Assembly: GCA_905221615.1 (NCBI GenBank) | Contig: CAJNDT010004569.1 | Location: 1-64,000 of the forward strand | Length of the DNA: 64,000 nucleotides | Source: Symbiodinium sp. CCMP2592 | Taxonomy: Eukaryota; Sar; Dinophyceae; Suessiales; Symbiodiniaceae | Reading direction: 5' to 3' | In this document: piece by piece, positions 18,736-29,645 of the stretch | Layout of the letters: the number at the start of each line of letters is the position of its first letter | Numbering within the stretch: position 1 is the stretch's first letter | Notes under the pieces: generated by a model | Told to the model about the DNA's origin: nothing | The model's input: the letters and a program-made list of their open reading frames with translations, nothing else | The model's database searches: none | Made by a program: the position numbers and the translations under genes

Positions 18736-21700
18736 GGGTCGCTCTGGAGTCTTCTTCGAGTGACTGAATGGGCACTTGTCACCATTTCGACACCCTGCAT
18801 CTGTGAAATGGAACTTGCAGCGGATTTGCTTCTTGCTCTTGTCACCTCTGTTGTCCGCTGACTCACTCCTCGTCTTCTTCTTGGGTTTTGGCTTGGTTTT
18901 CGCATGACTCTTCGCTTTGCTTTGAGGTAGTACAGGTGTTGCTTTATCCGGCTTGGTCGGCGAAGCCTTGACCTTTGCGGATGGAGCTGCGTTAGGCGTT
19001 GGTTTCTCAGGTACCTTGGCCGGTGCAGCAAGCAAATCCTTGCCCTCAAGCATCTGGCGCAAGCCAATTTGGGTCTGAGTGAGATTTGATTGTTCTCGTC
19101 TCCGCATGATGGTACGGTCAATGATCTTCATCAAATTGTCGTACGATCGGTCTTCATGATTGTAGGGCAAGTGTTCGTAGTGCATGCCCAACTCCATCTT
19201 CATTGCGGGCGAGTCCTTGATCTTGCTGTACAAGCAATCACGGAGAGCTGTTTTGGATGGTATGTCTTCTGGCCTCATCCGTCCCAGAACTTCCAACCAC
19301 GTCTGCTTGAACGTATGAAGCTTGTTGTCGCCTTGGTACTGGAGCTTCACCAGATACTCGAGAGTGATGATCATGTCGAGACGATCATGCGTTCGAAAGC
19401 TTTCATACATCATCGCAATGATTTGTCGTCCTTTGATGATCTTCCCTTCGGGCCTGCTGATGTAATCGTTGGCCTTCCGGTTCACCTCCAGGTACAGGTC
19501 AGCAGATTTGTCACCACCAGCACGTAGCATTGCGACCATTGCGATCCCCAATTTGACGTCTACGCTCTTAAACTTCTTGTGTCCTGAATCGTTCAGTGCT
19601 TCGACATCAGGGAATGGGTTGAATGCTGGTGCCAGCCATAACATCCAGTCCTCATGATTTGGATCGGCTGATGCTCCTAAGACATTCGCCGTGCATACGG
19701 ATCGCCAGTTGTTGAGGTGAGTGAGAGTAGGCCATGGAGGTACGGTCACTTTGTCGGCCTCCCTCCTGGAAATTCTCACTTCCGTGACTTCAGGATCTGC
19801 GTCTCCATCAGGATCACGCGCATGAGATCCAGGATCCGATTCAGGTTTGCCTCCACCGCTTTTCTTCTTATCATCATCATCATCAGGCGGGTCAGGAGGG
19901 TCATACCCCGTGCCGGTTCCTTCATCGTGCTCTCCATCTTCGTTCTCGTCGCCAGCCTCGTCACCGTCATCGTCTCCATTATCCTCCTGAATCGTTTCAG
20001 CGAATAATCTCCACTCATCACGATCAGCTCTGAGACGTTGTTCGGCTTTCTGGGCCTTGAGTACTTCGCTTCGCAGATCGGCAATCTTCTCCTCGTACCG
20101 TTCCGCGACCTCTTTCTCGATCTGACGTCTCCTTGCTTCATGAATGGAATCGTCATAGGCAATAGGGGGACCGATGAGGTCGTTGCCCTTCGTAGATGCG
20201 GTGATACCGTCGACACCAACAGGTCTTGAGGAGCTGGCAGATGCTGTGGACTTCGATCCCAACATCCCGCGATCCTCCAAGAGTTCGCGTAGCTGTCGAT
20301 CACGCACGGCTGCCGCATCACTTTTCCCATGAAATCCGCTTGGTATGCCGAACAAAGTGGCTGCACTAGGCGTGGAACGCGCAAGTGCTGGGCTGCTAAT
20401 ACCTGGCACGTAGTGCTCGGGCATTGCATCCGCCACGATTGGCATTGAATTGCGGCCAGTGAAGAAGTTTCCACCGGTGAATGGAATTCCATCCATCACA
20501 AGGTTCTTGTCCTTGTCCGATTCCGAGAATGCGAACTTCTCTTTGGCGACTGGACTAACTTGACTCGGGGACCGTATTTCAGGGGATCGTACCTCACCTC
20601 CTACGGAAAATGCAGGCACTACTTCCTTTCCTACGTGCTCCCAGCCAGACTCAGTAGTCCTCGAAGACATGGGCATGCTTGAAGGCCGTGTCGCTCCTCC
20701 ATAGTTGGAGTTCCGCGCTGCCTCCAATTCGCTGCGTGTCCTCGCTTGAAGATCTTCTTGTGCTTTGAGCGTTTTCCTGAGTTCACTCAGCTCGTCGTGC
20801 AAGGTAGGCAATGATCGCCTTGCATGATCTTCATTCTGATGAAGACGGTCCTCTGCATCTTGCATCCTCTTCACAGCCATTTTGCGGTACTCTTCTTCTT
20901 CGCCAAGACGTTCGCGAAGCCGAAATCGTTCTTGATCAATGGCTGCGCTGTTTCCAGCTAGCCCTTGGATCTCGTTCACGGCCCGCAACTCCTGGTTCTT
21001 GACCAAGTGGAATCGTTCCTGCATTGCTTGTAAGGCTTGTTCCGAACTTGCTGTGTTTGACCGGAGGACCAAGTTCTCTCTGGCATGTTCATGAAGTTCA
21101 TGAGTCAGACGCTCATACTCACGTGCCATAAGCTCACCATCGCCTTGCGCTCTTGCCTCCAACTGCACAAAGTTAGTGGCTGCCTCCGTGCGGAACACGT
21201 GTAGCTGTTGAGCTAACTCCTCGGCAACGGCATGTGCTTGACGTTGTTGAGCAGAGTTCTGTTCATCCATGCGAAACAAAGCTGTTTCATAGTCTCGCTT
21301 CATCTCCTGATTGACATTGTTGATGTGCCTCATGGCTAAGCATGCATGGTCACGTTGTCGTTCCAATTCTTCAATGCGAATTCCAGATCCTTCATCTTCT
21401 TGCTGCATCTCCTTGATCTTGTCCATCAGGGTCTGAACAACTCCTTCGTACTCTTGCATCTGACTGCGATAGTACATCTGCTGCGCAAGGTTAGATGCTT
21501 CGAGCTGTTGCGAGATCGTCAGTTCCTGATAGGCATTCGGACCATCGGCTATGGCTGGCGTGGTCACCGATGACGCATCACCACGTGCTGGGATAGTGTC
21601 CAGAGTCATATCCAGATCGTCAGCATCACGTGGTTGATTGGTAACCATCCGATTCCAAGTCATGGATTTGTCACGCCCACGAGTAGCCGAAGTCCTCGAT

Positions 21701-22071
21701 CGTGCCGAAGAGCTTCTCGAAGATGATGGTCTTGATTTCTTTTCCAAGGTCTTCACTCCTTTGTCCTTGGCCCTGGACGTAGTCCGAGGTGCCTGAAAAC
21801 CAGACGCTTCGGCTCGTCGTTCGGGAGCCTTGCCCGTCCTCGAACCTGTGGATGTCGGACGCGAAGGCGTAGATGCTCTTGGTAGACTCTTTGCTTTCAC
21901 CTTGGGAACTGCCTTTGCAATGGCAAGCGCAGAAGATTGACCTTTGTCATCTTCCGTGGAGCTATCAACGGATTGCACCACTGTGTCATCAGCTGTTGAC
22001 TCACCAACGGCTGGCGCTGCCACATCGGCACCGAAAGTCATTGTCGTATCTTGGCTTGATCCCGAGTTCAT
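18622..22071 (-). CDS. Gag-like protein with long coiled coil, copia Gag domain and CCCH finger
   Basis: 1149 codons from ATG at 22071, about 60 bp inside the 5' LTR. Residues 1-160 are Ser/Thr/Ala-rich. Residues about 170-460 are Q/E/L/R-rich and strongly coiled-coil. Residues about 770-1010 look like the Gag domain of copia elements, with the block WPTLTHLNNWRS followed by helical segments ending near MLEGKDLL. A basic stretch then leads to a CCCH zinc finger, C-x8-C-x5-C-x3-H (CKFHFTDAGC), near 18780-18830. Most copia Gags use a CCHC knuckle instead. The last 30 codons are probably out of frame: the sense reading moves to the next frame near 18735. Confidence 0.85.
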   Translation of the reverse strand: MNSGSSQDTTMTFGADVAAPAVGESTADDTVVQSVDSSTEDDKGQSSALAIAKAVPKVKAKSLPRASTPSRPTSTGSRTGKAPERRAEASGFQAPRTTSRAKDKGVKTLEKKSRPSSSRSSSARSRTSATRGRDKSMTWNRMVTNQPRDADDLDMTLDTIPARGDASSVTTPAIADGPNAYQELTISQQLEASNLAQQMYYRSQMQEYEGVVQTLMDKIKEMQQEDEGSGIRIEELERQRDHACLAMRHINNVNQEMKRDYETALFRMDEQNSAQQRQAHAVAEELAQQLHVFRTEAATNFVQLEARAQGDGELMAREYERLTHELHEHARENLVLRSNTASSEQALQAMQERFHLVKNQELRAVNEIQGLAGNSAAIDQERFRLRERLGEEEEYRKMAVKRMQDAEDRLHQNEDHARRSLPTLHDELSELRKTLKAQEDLQARTRSELEAARNSNYGGATRPSSMPMSSRTTESGWEHVGKEVVPAFSVGGEVRSPEIRSPSQVSPVAKEKFAFSESDKDKNLVMDGIPFTGGNFFTGRNSMPIVADAMPEHYVPGISSPALARSTPSAATLFGIPSGFHGKSDAAAVRDRQLRELLEDRGMLGSKSTASASSSRPVGVDGITASTKGNDLIGPPIAYDDSIHEARRRQIEKEVAERYEEKIADLRSEVLKAQKAEQRLRADRDEWRLFAETIQEDNGDDDGDEAGDENEDGEHDEGTGTGYDPPDPPDDDDDKKKSGGGKPESDPGSHARDPDGDADPEVTEVRISRREADKVTVPPWPTLTHLNNWRSVCTANVLGASADPNHEDWMLWLAPAFNPFPDVEALNDSGHKKFKSVDVKLGIAMVAMLRAGGDKSADLYLEVNRKANDYISRPEGKIIKGRQIIAMMYESFRTHDRLDMIITLEYLVKLQYQGDNKLHTFKQTWLEVLGRMRPEDIPSKTALRDCLYSKIKDSPAMKMELGMHYEHLPYNHEDRSYDNLMKIIDRTIMRRREQSNLTQTQIGLRQMLEGKDLLAAPAKVPEKPTPNAAPSAKVKASPTKPDKATPVLPQSKAKSHAKTKPKPKKKTRSESADNRGDKSKKQIRCKFHFTDAGCRNGDKCPFSHSKKTPERPFYAEDENSKSIWRRRKQDMLLVQEHRLVFKRELSFQA
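18685..18780 (-). other. Gag-Pol frame change between two CCCH fingers
   Basis: The first CCCH finger is in the Gag frame and the second, about 35 residues on, is in the frame one base later. The likely switch is at 18729-18738, where the coding strand reads CCCTTTTACG: the Gag frame gives RPFYAED and the Pol frame gives DPFTPRT, and the Pol frame then keeps a Ser/Pro/Gly linker. A plus-one shift would join them. It could be programmed frameshifting or a simple indel. Confidence 0.55.
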
Positions 22072-22109
22072 TGTGGTCGTAGTAGATCAAGTAGTCGTTG
22101 CTGTAGAAA

Positions 22110-22135
22110 GGCAGAGCCGCGTACGGCTGATAACC
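22110..22135 (-). promoter_or_regulatory. Presumed primer-binding region after the 5' LTR
   Basis: Directly after ...CGCA the coding strand reads GGTTATCAGCCGTACGCGG. GGTTATCAG is close to the TGGTATCAG found in many plant copia elements that use initiator Met tRNA, but it is not a clean match. A small hairpin (AGCCG-TACG-CGGCT) overlaps it. The tRNA is therefore undecided. Confidence 0.3.
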
Positions 22136-22566
22136 TGCGTGGGGGATTGATCTCGACTAGGTTGCTGCTCTCCCCACCAGAGCTGTAATGAATGTAGGTG
22201 TGGCTGGCTTGCACTCTCCACAGACTGGACCCTGTCTCTCTTACACTTCCACACGTGCAATCCTATGCAGGCAGAACCGGCGGCCGTTCCTTTTGCACTC
22301 ACTGCCGGCGGCGGTTCGTCTGTGCAACGGGATAGCTCTGATTGCTCAGGATAGAAGACACTTATAGCACTTAGCTATGGGCATTGACTTGAGCCAAACG
22401 TTGCGTGGGCGGTCACATAGAAAGGTAAAGATGAGGGACGCGTAGCGTGCCCCCTTAGAGTCGAGGGACGCGTAGCGTGCCCCCTTCTCTTGCACTTTAC
22501 ACGGTCTTGTTCACAGCTCTTATAGTGACACCTTAGAACTTGACAAGGCATCGCAGTCCGTTCGCA
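22136..22566 (-). repeat. 5' LTR of the giant copia element
   Basis: It matches 2723-3153 base for base except for five internal substitutions and the boundary base. On the coding strand it begins TGCGAACGGAC and ends CCACGCA, giving TG...CA termini. It holds a direct repeat of a 24-bp unit starting GAGGGACGCGTAGCG, copies six bases apart, each with a small hairpin ACGC-GTA-GCGT. It should contain the element promoter and RNA start. Confidence 0.93.
22388..22398 (-). promoter_or_regulatory. Spliced-leader-like 11-mer in the LTR
   Basis: On the coding strand the LTR contains TTTGGCTCAAG, identical to the last 11 bases of the dinoflagellate spliced leader. The other LTR has the same word at 2975-2985. 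Retroposed dinoflagellate sequences often keep leader remnants, so this could mark a past trans-spliced RNA 5' end. An 11-base match can occur by chance in 64 kb (a few percent). Confidence 0.35.
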
Positions 22567-22685
22567 AAAAATATGATGATATGCGCACAACCTAACGTAA
22601 CACTGAAAAGCGACTACCCAAACAGAAGAAAACCCAAACACACAGCCTAAACCGCGATGACGCCCCACTCTGTCCCCGTGTACCC

Positions 22686-25600
22686 TGTGATGCCAAGGTT
22701 CTTCGCCACCCCAGGCCACGACCTGGTCCCAGATGTGTTTTCTTTGAGGCCAAGCTCCATGCAATATAGGGGCTTTAAGAAATCGAATGGTTGTTTCCAC
22801 CGTATTTTTAGTCGGGAAACCTAGAGTTTCACAGTAGTAACTATTGAGGTCGCATATCTTGGAGGAGCGGTGAAACCAAAGTGCTAAACTCCGTAAGTCC
22901 AACGCCCCACATACTCTTAACGTTGGCCGTCGCGTTCGCAGGCCAAGTACAGGTTGAAGCTTGCAGCTCCCCGTACCTTCGCGGAAGAGCCAGCGCGGAC
23001 AAAAGCATAGCCATAGTTACTGTAGCAGTTCTATGCAGGTAATATAGCGGCGTGAATAGTTAGAATAGGGTTCTGGGGCCCATTGTACTATGATGATGCT
23101 AAGGAACCGCCACAATAGTATTAGCAGTTATTTCGGCCCCTTTGGCATTTTTCAATCTGGTCTAGTAATGTCTGCCCACGATTACCGTCAGTTTTACAAA
23201 GCCAGCAACTACGCCTAAGGGTCCATGTACTCATATAGTATATACATTGGCCTTAATGTATTGACTATATAAGGACTTTGGGCCCATGTATCTCTATATG
23301 GGCACATGGAATTTTAGGGTACTTCAATCAGTTGGATAAACCAGCCACCGAATATGGTAGTAACGAAAAAGCCCCTCCCCACCGCTTAAAAAACAAAAAC
23401 TAACCAGGACTCCTCAAATAACCAACATAAATGCGAGCAAGTGGCGGTTCCGTCCTCAAGGATTGCCGCAAAGGCTTCCTGAAATCGACTGTTTTGTTTT
23501 TAATCTAGGGGCCTTAATATATACATATATATATAGAATACTGTTTTGGGAGGGAGTAACTATACTTTTAAGAAGGAACCCCCCCCCAAAAAAAATAGTA
23601 TAGGTAATTACTAAGGCCCCGGCAGCAGTCTCGGGGATCCAGTCTTATGGTTCCACTTTTTCGGCTCAGGGCTCGAGTTTGAAGGTCTGAGGCTAGGTAC
23701 GGGCCCCATACAGTAAGAGTCTATTATAGGGCTACTATTAAGGTCCTACTATATCTATATTATGAATATTAGCCATTATTACTGAGTGGCGGCCGTACCC
23801 AAGTCTGAGGTTTCAGTTTAAGGATTCGGGTGTTAGCCTGCAAGGGTTCCTTTTAAGGCTCTACGATTTTAGGGTTGCGCTGCACCCCCCAACTTGAAAG
23901 ATTCGTTTTAGAGGTCGACAGGCTTCTCGAAGGTTTGGGGGTTTAGGGTTTAGAATGATAGAACTTTAGGGTTTAGCTTTCATGTTGAAGGAAGGTTCCT
24001 GTTTCAACAAAGTTTCAGGGTTCTCCAAACATGGAGGTCCATGGGCCACCAGCAGGGTGCGCCACCCTCGTGGTAAGAACCCCTTGTAATACCCTAAACC
24101 CTTTACCCCAAACCCTAAACCCTGAACCCTTAGGGTTTACCTATAGTCTCCATTGTAGTTCCCTTTTGGGGTTACCTTATAGGATCCTGATTATATATTT
24201 GGCTAAACCAAAAAAAGCAACTACGATGGAGACTATAGGTAGGGTTTAGGCATCATTTCTAGTATCACTTCAATTTTCGCCCGCTGAAAACACGCCAGGT
24301 GTCACTCGTCGACGAGATGCTTCGTACCTTTTGGAGCTGGTCCTGCAGGCCACCAGCTCCGAACAAAAACAAATATGTACTCATATATATATATATACAC
24401 AGTAGGTTCATATGAATTTATAGCATATTTCTATAGGTTTACAGGGTTTACGAAACTGATCTATAGCTTATTTACAGACTTCTGGGGTTTAAGAAAGCAG
24501 ATAGCCTACAGATGTATAGGGGTTTGTAGATAGTCTACCAGGGTTTTCGATGGGTTAATGAAGATTTTACTGGATTGCTTGACGGTTTATCAAGTTTGCT
24601 TATGGGGGTCTTCCAAAGAGCATAGACAGTTTTTATGGACGATAAGCAAATATTATACCTAGTAATCCAGACATTGCCTTGGGAAGCACTTTTTGGTGAG
24701 AAAAAACCCGACAACTAAAATTCAACACACCTTACAAGTCCTCATAAACCTGTGAGCCCTTATCCTAGCATTGAAACGACACCAAGAACTAAAATCCAAC
24801 TTGCGGCGACAGTCCTTGACTGCACTGCTATCGCCACCGTAGTCGAAGTCTCCCCAAGTGACCACCTGCCGTCTTGAAAAAAGGTTTAGGGCTATGCTGT
24901 TGGAATTTTTAAGTTTGGCTAAGGCTTTGGATTTACAGCTGAGGGGCTCGGGTCCCAAACCCTGTATCCCAAAACCTTGCATAGACCCCAAAGCCCTAAC
25001 CCTGAAACCCTGTACCCTTCATCCGACCACCTGAACTGAACTACAAAAGCGTGGCGGGAGCACCGAGCCGTCTTTGCGTATTGCTGCAAAGGCGTAGTCG
25101 GTGGATGCAATCTGTACCACGTCAGTCCTCTGGGTGTAGGACGTATGGTTTTGGATTTAACGCCCTATGTGTATAGTTTACTGGATTCTGAAGGCTTTTT
25201 CGGGTGTAGCATAAAATTTTGAACATGTATATATATATATATATATATATGTATGGTTTCGGATTCAGGGTTTTTTGGTTGGGAGTTTTGCGGCTTCGGC
25301 CAGGTTTCGGGAATCTTCTCGAATTTGCGCGTCCAAATGTGAGCTTGCTGGGTGCTTGGATTGCGAAATACAAAATCTTTAAATCCATGGTTCCGAGCAA
25401 CATGTCAAAATACCGGAACAGAACCAACTATTGCAAAACACATTCTGTTTAACATCGACGGTTCTCGAAAATCCGACGGTTTCCAAAATGAGGCACCTGC
25501 CCAGCGTGATGATTTGCATCCCAAGCCAGACAGGAGCAAAACACAAGCGAAACAAAACACAAGCGAAACAAAAATCGATGCTACAGCTTGCAAAGATGAG

Positions 25601-26847
25601 CGCAGCTAAATGAAATGAGTGAAACAGAAAACTTCCCTCGTCTTCTTGTTTTTGTTGCAGTTTTGCGTGTCCAGTTCTGAACTCGCAACCAAACGCTCTA
25701 CATTCTGAACCTTTTAATTACGGCAACGACGCCTTCCAAATTTGGATCCACTACGCAGCTTGAGTTATTCATGATCGCCTAACTACTGGGTATTGTAGCT
25801 TGCTTGGCATCCTTTCGTTACTATTGCAACGAGCCTCATAGATAACGAATGTCATAGTCAAGAGAACGCATGTATGTACATGTGCATGTACGTACATAGG
25901 TAGTAGGTAAGTAGGTAGCTAGCTAGCGACCTAGAATTCCACGAGTGCTGCAGCTAGTAACGCCTAAATAAGTACCCCAAACTTGAACTGCCTAATACAG
26001 CCTAGAACCCTATTCTAACCCTAAACACTAACACTAAACACTAAAAAACTAAACCCTAAACCCAAAACCCAATTATTAGGGCTCCTACACTTCGCGCCCA
26101 ATCTGTTGCTAGAGGACCAGAAAAATCCGTAGGAATGCACTCCGCAGAGAAGCTGCACCATGGTCACAAGAGCCTGAAGTCTCTTGACGGCTTTGCAGCC
26201 AAACAAATATGGATGGATACATACGGATATGGATACGGATATGGAAAAGGATATGGATGTACAGGTGCCTGCATGCATGCATGCCTGCATGCATGCATGC
26301 ATGTGTATGTCGATGTGCTTATGTACATGCAAAGGTATGCAGATATTTATCTTTATCTAGGCCCTGGGAACTCAGTGCCGGCCGGAATCAGCTGGCTTCT
26401 GACATCCAAGTTGTCACTGCCGTACCTCCAAGTTCTGTGTTCAGGGTTCGGGAATCCCTGCAGGTATAGGGTTAGTAAGGCAAGGCAACCCCTCCTTCCA
26501 GGCTGTGGCCTGGTTACTAGTGTGCTCCTTGATCCTTATTTCACCCTACTGCAAGCTGAAAATTCATGAAACCGCAGGGCTCCGGGTAGCTTAACCCGAA
26601 CAATAACCAAATCTGGTAAATCCCGATAGTTTAGGGGGCATATTATAGCGACATGCAGGGTTTTGTCATCAGCAGTGTGTGCATTTAGCAAGTATATAAG
26701 GATCGCCTGTGCCTCGCAAGAGGATGGGCGAGTCTCGTAACTTTGGGAGTCTCGGGGAACGACAACATGTGGTTTGGGTTTCATAGTATGATATACTTGT
26801 GTGTATATATATATATATATATATATGTACATATTACATGCAATAAG

Positions 26848-26887
<40 letters not shown>

Positions 26888-28166
26888 TATATCTTCTGAT
26901 TCTGCTTATGGCCCCCACAGTAGGGGAAGAGGAATTATGGAATGGTAAGGTTGAGGGTTAGGGCTTGTTCTTTTAACTCTGTTGCAATGTCTTGAGATGT
27001 CTTGAGCATAGAAACGCAAGGCTGAACAGCAGGCACTAACTCAAAGGAACTACAAGCATGGCTTACTCAGGCAGGTCGTAGACCCGCGAAGGTTCAAAAG
27101 CTACACACATCCTCCTAAACCCTAAACCCTCTCCGAGACCTACGGTCCTGAATCCTAAAACCCTAAACATCATTCCCATGCACGCAAAAGCGCAACCTAC
27201 ACAAAATAGTAGACTACGCCCCAGAACGGTTCTAACCTCCTAAAATAGTCGGGAACCCTATAGATCCCCTTAGCGGAGCCCTTAAGGGAAACCTTGTAGA
27301 TCCCTTCAAAGGAGCCCTTAAAATATCCCACAATGGCGAGCCACTCGGGATCGCCCCAAGAGAGCACCTAGGAGCAGTTTCGGGGTTTAAAATCATTGGG
27401 AGTTTCCGAAAATTAGGGGTTTCGGAGTTTCCGAAAATTAGGGGTACCATATTTGGGGGTCCTTATAATAAGGATCCTACTATTTAAATTACTGTAGTAA
27501 GGTCCCCTATTTTCGGAAACCCCCCATTTGGGTTGGGCTTAGGGCTTATGACTTGTTGGTGTAGAAACTTAAAGCTGCCATTATAGTAAACCTTGCAGGA
27601 CCCTTTAAACAAATCTTTACAGGAACCCTTCAGAGACCCCGTATACAATGCTTAGGGTTTAGGGCTGACATCAATGCCGCCGCCGGAAGTCATAGGGTTT
27701 AGGGAAGCTCGACCTTGACGGTGGGATTCAGAATAAGAGCTTGTAAGTGCTTACCCCAATGGCAGTCCGGGGCCTCTGTAGCCGCTATTAAGGTTCGGGG
27801 TAACCCCAGTCAGATAGTAAGCTGTGGAATGCCCGCACTATGTGAGGGTGGGTCATCCCGCGCACCTAACCTGACAGCCCTTCTGCCTAAAGGAACCCCT
27901 TATGCTATAGGGGCCTTCATAATTTGAACAGGGTTTGGGGGCTCATTATGCTATGAATAAAGAGACCCCCAAAATAGTAAGGCCCCTAGATTGCAAGGGT
28001 TCCTAATCAACAACGAAATGAAACTGTCTAACCATACATCCTAGCAATACTGCGAATTATCCTGCTGAAAGGCTCTCTAGACTCTAGACTTTGGAAAGAG
28101 AGACAGAGACAGAGAGAGAGAGAGAGACAGAGAGAGAGAGAGAGACAGAGAGACAGAGAGACAGAG

Positions 28167-28240
<74 letters not shown>

Positions 28241-29384
28241 CGACAAAGAGGAGCTGAGCTGAGCTGGGCTGCGCTGACCGGAGTCCTTTATCCCAGCCGG
28301 GCTTGAAGTTTCATTGCTTGCCAGGACATCAGCAATCGTTCCAGAGTACGTGCTTCTGTCGCCATGCTCCACAGAAGTGGCCAGTCCAGTTCGCAGGGAG
28401 GTTTCGCACCTTATGCGCATGCCTTCTGGATGGCCGTCACTGGAGGCTTGCAAATCTGAAATTTACAGCTTTCTCTTGTTGATGTGATGTAGAGCTGCTA
28501 AGCCAAGTCATGGCATCTCGCCCGTGCTCCGACCCCAACCCACCTGAAACCTCCTTTCATCCAAACTCATCACCTACCTGCACGATTAATAAAATGATGG
28601 GAATAGCTCATTCTAGAAGAACCATACTATTGTTGATTACTATATAGTCATGTTCGATCCCGTGCAAACAGCTTTGATTACTTTGGACCCTTTTGGTTCC
28701 AGACCCTACCAAAAAGGCACCATAAATAAAAGCGACGACAAGTGCTTTATACCAGAAGAAACACTCCTACTTTGAGGGAAAGGCAAACCGAAAACCCCAA
28801 ACCCAAACGCTAAACCCTAAACCCTAAATCGCAAACCCTAAACCCTAGACCCCAAACCCTAAACCCCAAACTCCAAACCCCAAGCCCCAAACCCTAAACC
28901 CCAAACCCTAAACCCCAAACCCTAGACCCCAAACCCTAACCCCCGAACCCTAAACCCTAGACTCCTAGACCCCAAAGCCCTAAAGCTAGAGGCTCGTGGG
29001 CTCATTGAGAATCCTAAGGGTCCATGTGCCCATACAGAGATACATGGGCCCCAACCTTAAGGGTCCATGTACCCATATAGAGATACATGGGCCCCAATGT
29101 ACCTATATAGGGACTACATTATACACTATGTGAGTACATGGGCCCTTAGGGCAAAGTACCTACATAGGGACTACATTAAGGCCAATGCATATTATACTAT
29201 ATGAGTACCTGGAGCCTTATACCCTAAACCCTCATCGAACCCTTATAGATCCCCTAAAGGATCCCTTATGGTACCCTTAAAGGATCCCTTAAGTATATGA
29301 GCACATGGACCCTTAGGGAAAGTGGAAGACCTGCCAAGTCGCAGTGCCGTCGCTCAGAAGCGCGGCGAAAGCTCCGTAGGAAGC
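22686..29384 (-). CDS. Split gene with tandem RCC1-like repeats (partial model)
   Basis: Small exons spell a repeat close to VVTWGD-YGGDSSAV-DQL-VRSI-AFAAI-DGS, an RCC1/HERC-like repeat I know as abundant in dinoflagellate proteins. Best exons: 29384-29331 (GAFAALLSDGTATW), 25111-25064 (DYAFAAIRKDGS), 24865-24815 (VVTWGDFDYGGDSSAV), 24342 to about 24307 (DQLQKVRSISST), 23478 to about 23436 (EAFAAILEDGTATC), 22722 to about 22686 (VVAWGGEEPW). The joins 25064/24865 and 24815/24342 keep frame, with GT and GA donors. Weaker pieces lie near 26435-26395 (TWRYGSDNLDVRSQL), 26170-26120, 25745-25715 and 25535-25500 (CLAWDANHHAGQ). Such repeats form beta-propellers. Start, end and full exon set are unknown. 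Confidence 0.65.
23216..23320. mobile_element. MITE, CCCTAAGGGTCCATGTAC family, decayed
   Basis: Same terminal and interior words (GTCCATGTACTCATATAG, TATACATTGGCCTTAATG) with mismatches. Another decayed copy lies at 48360-48463 and a compound one at 29010-29260. Confidence 0.7.
24139..24240. mobile_element. MITE-like inverted repeat, CCTATAGTCTCCATTGTAGT family
   Basis: 102 bp with near-perfect inverted ends. A relative lies at 53186-53285, and a shorter decayed one at 54645-54712. Confidence 0.75.
26217..26310. repeat. GGATAT and GCAT simple repeats
   Basis: A hexamer-like (GGATAT/GGATAC)n run followed by (GCAT)n. Confidence 0.85.
26803..26892. repeat. TA microsatellites
   Basis: Two (TA)n runs. 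Similar runs at 25229-25252, 32387-32416 and 54916-54940. Confidence 0.9.
27398..27526. mobile_element. MITE, GGGAGTTTCCGAAAAT family
   Basis: About 129 bp with inverted ends GGAGTTTCCGAAAAT. The left end is partly duplicated. Confidence 0.7.
28097..28250. repeat. GA-rich microsatellite
   Basis: About 150 bp of (GA)n with ACAG interruptions. It falls in the RCC1-like gene region. Long Ser-Leu or Arg-Glu readings across it are artefacts of the dinucleotide. Confidence 0.9.
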
Positions 29385-29420
29385 CTGCCGGGGCAAAGCC
29401 CAAAGACGCCGAGATATCGT

Positions 29421-29645
29421 AGTTTAGGGTTTAGGGTTTAGGGTTTAGGGTTTAGGGTTTAGGGTTTAGGTTTGAGAAAGACTAAGAGATCCTCATAGAA
29501 TATCCCCAAAAAAAGGATTTAGGGTTTAGGGTTTAGGGTTTAGGGTTTAGGGTTTAGGGTTTAGGGTTAAGGGTTTAGGGTTTAGGGTGAGAAAGACTAA
29601 GAGATCCTCATAGAATATCCCCAAAAAAGGATTTAGGGTTTAGGG
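29421..29645. repeat. TTTAGGG arrays with a duplicated 50-bp spacer
   Basis: Two blocks of perfect TTTAGGG units, each followed by the same spacer containing GAGAAAGACTAAGAGATCC. The unit was therefore duplicated as a whole, about 115 bp. Confidence 0.88.

Larger units (their letters stand above)
2723..22566 (-). mobile_element. Giant Ty1/copia-type LTR retrotransposon, 19.8 kb, with accessory ORFs
   Basis: Two direct repeats of 431 bp bound the element and differ at about six positions. The coding strand is minus. Order from 22566 down: LTR, Gag, protease, integrase, RT, RNase H, then about 9 kb of extra coding sequence, LTR. Integrase before RT is the copia order. The LTR ends TGCG...CGCA on the coding strand. 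Typical copia elements are 5-6 kb, so this one is three to four times longer. It carries internal damage: a Gag-Pol frame break, a poly(A) tract and two single in-frame stops. Nearly identical LTRs imply a recent insertion. No target-site duplication is visible. Confidence 0.93.
27000..29330. other. Intron-like stretch in the RCC1-like gene region
   Basis: Contains MITEs, the GA microsatellite, CCCTAAA tracts and a compound MITE. A 68-codon open segment on the minus strand (28453-28250, SVEHGDRSTYSGTIADVL) could be an exon but has no family match that I know. Confidence 0.3.

Noticed and set aside
26135..26569. 144-codon plus-strand frame
   Set aside because: Driven by GGATAT and GCAT simple repeats; no domain.
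28028..28453. Open frame with long Ser-Leu run
   Set aside because: The run is the GA microsatellite. Only the upstream 68 codons are worth keeping, as a weak exon candidate.
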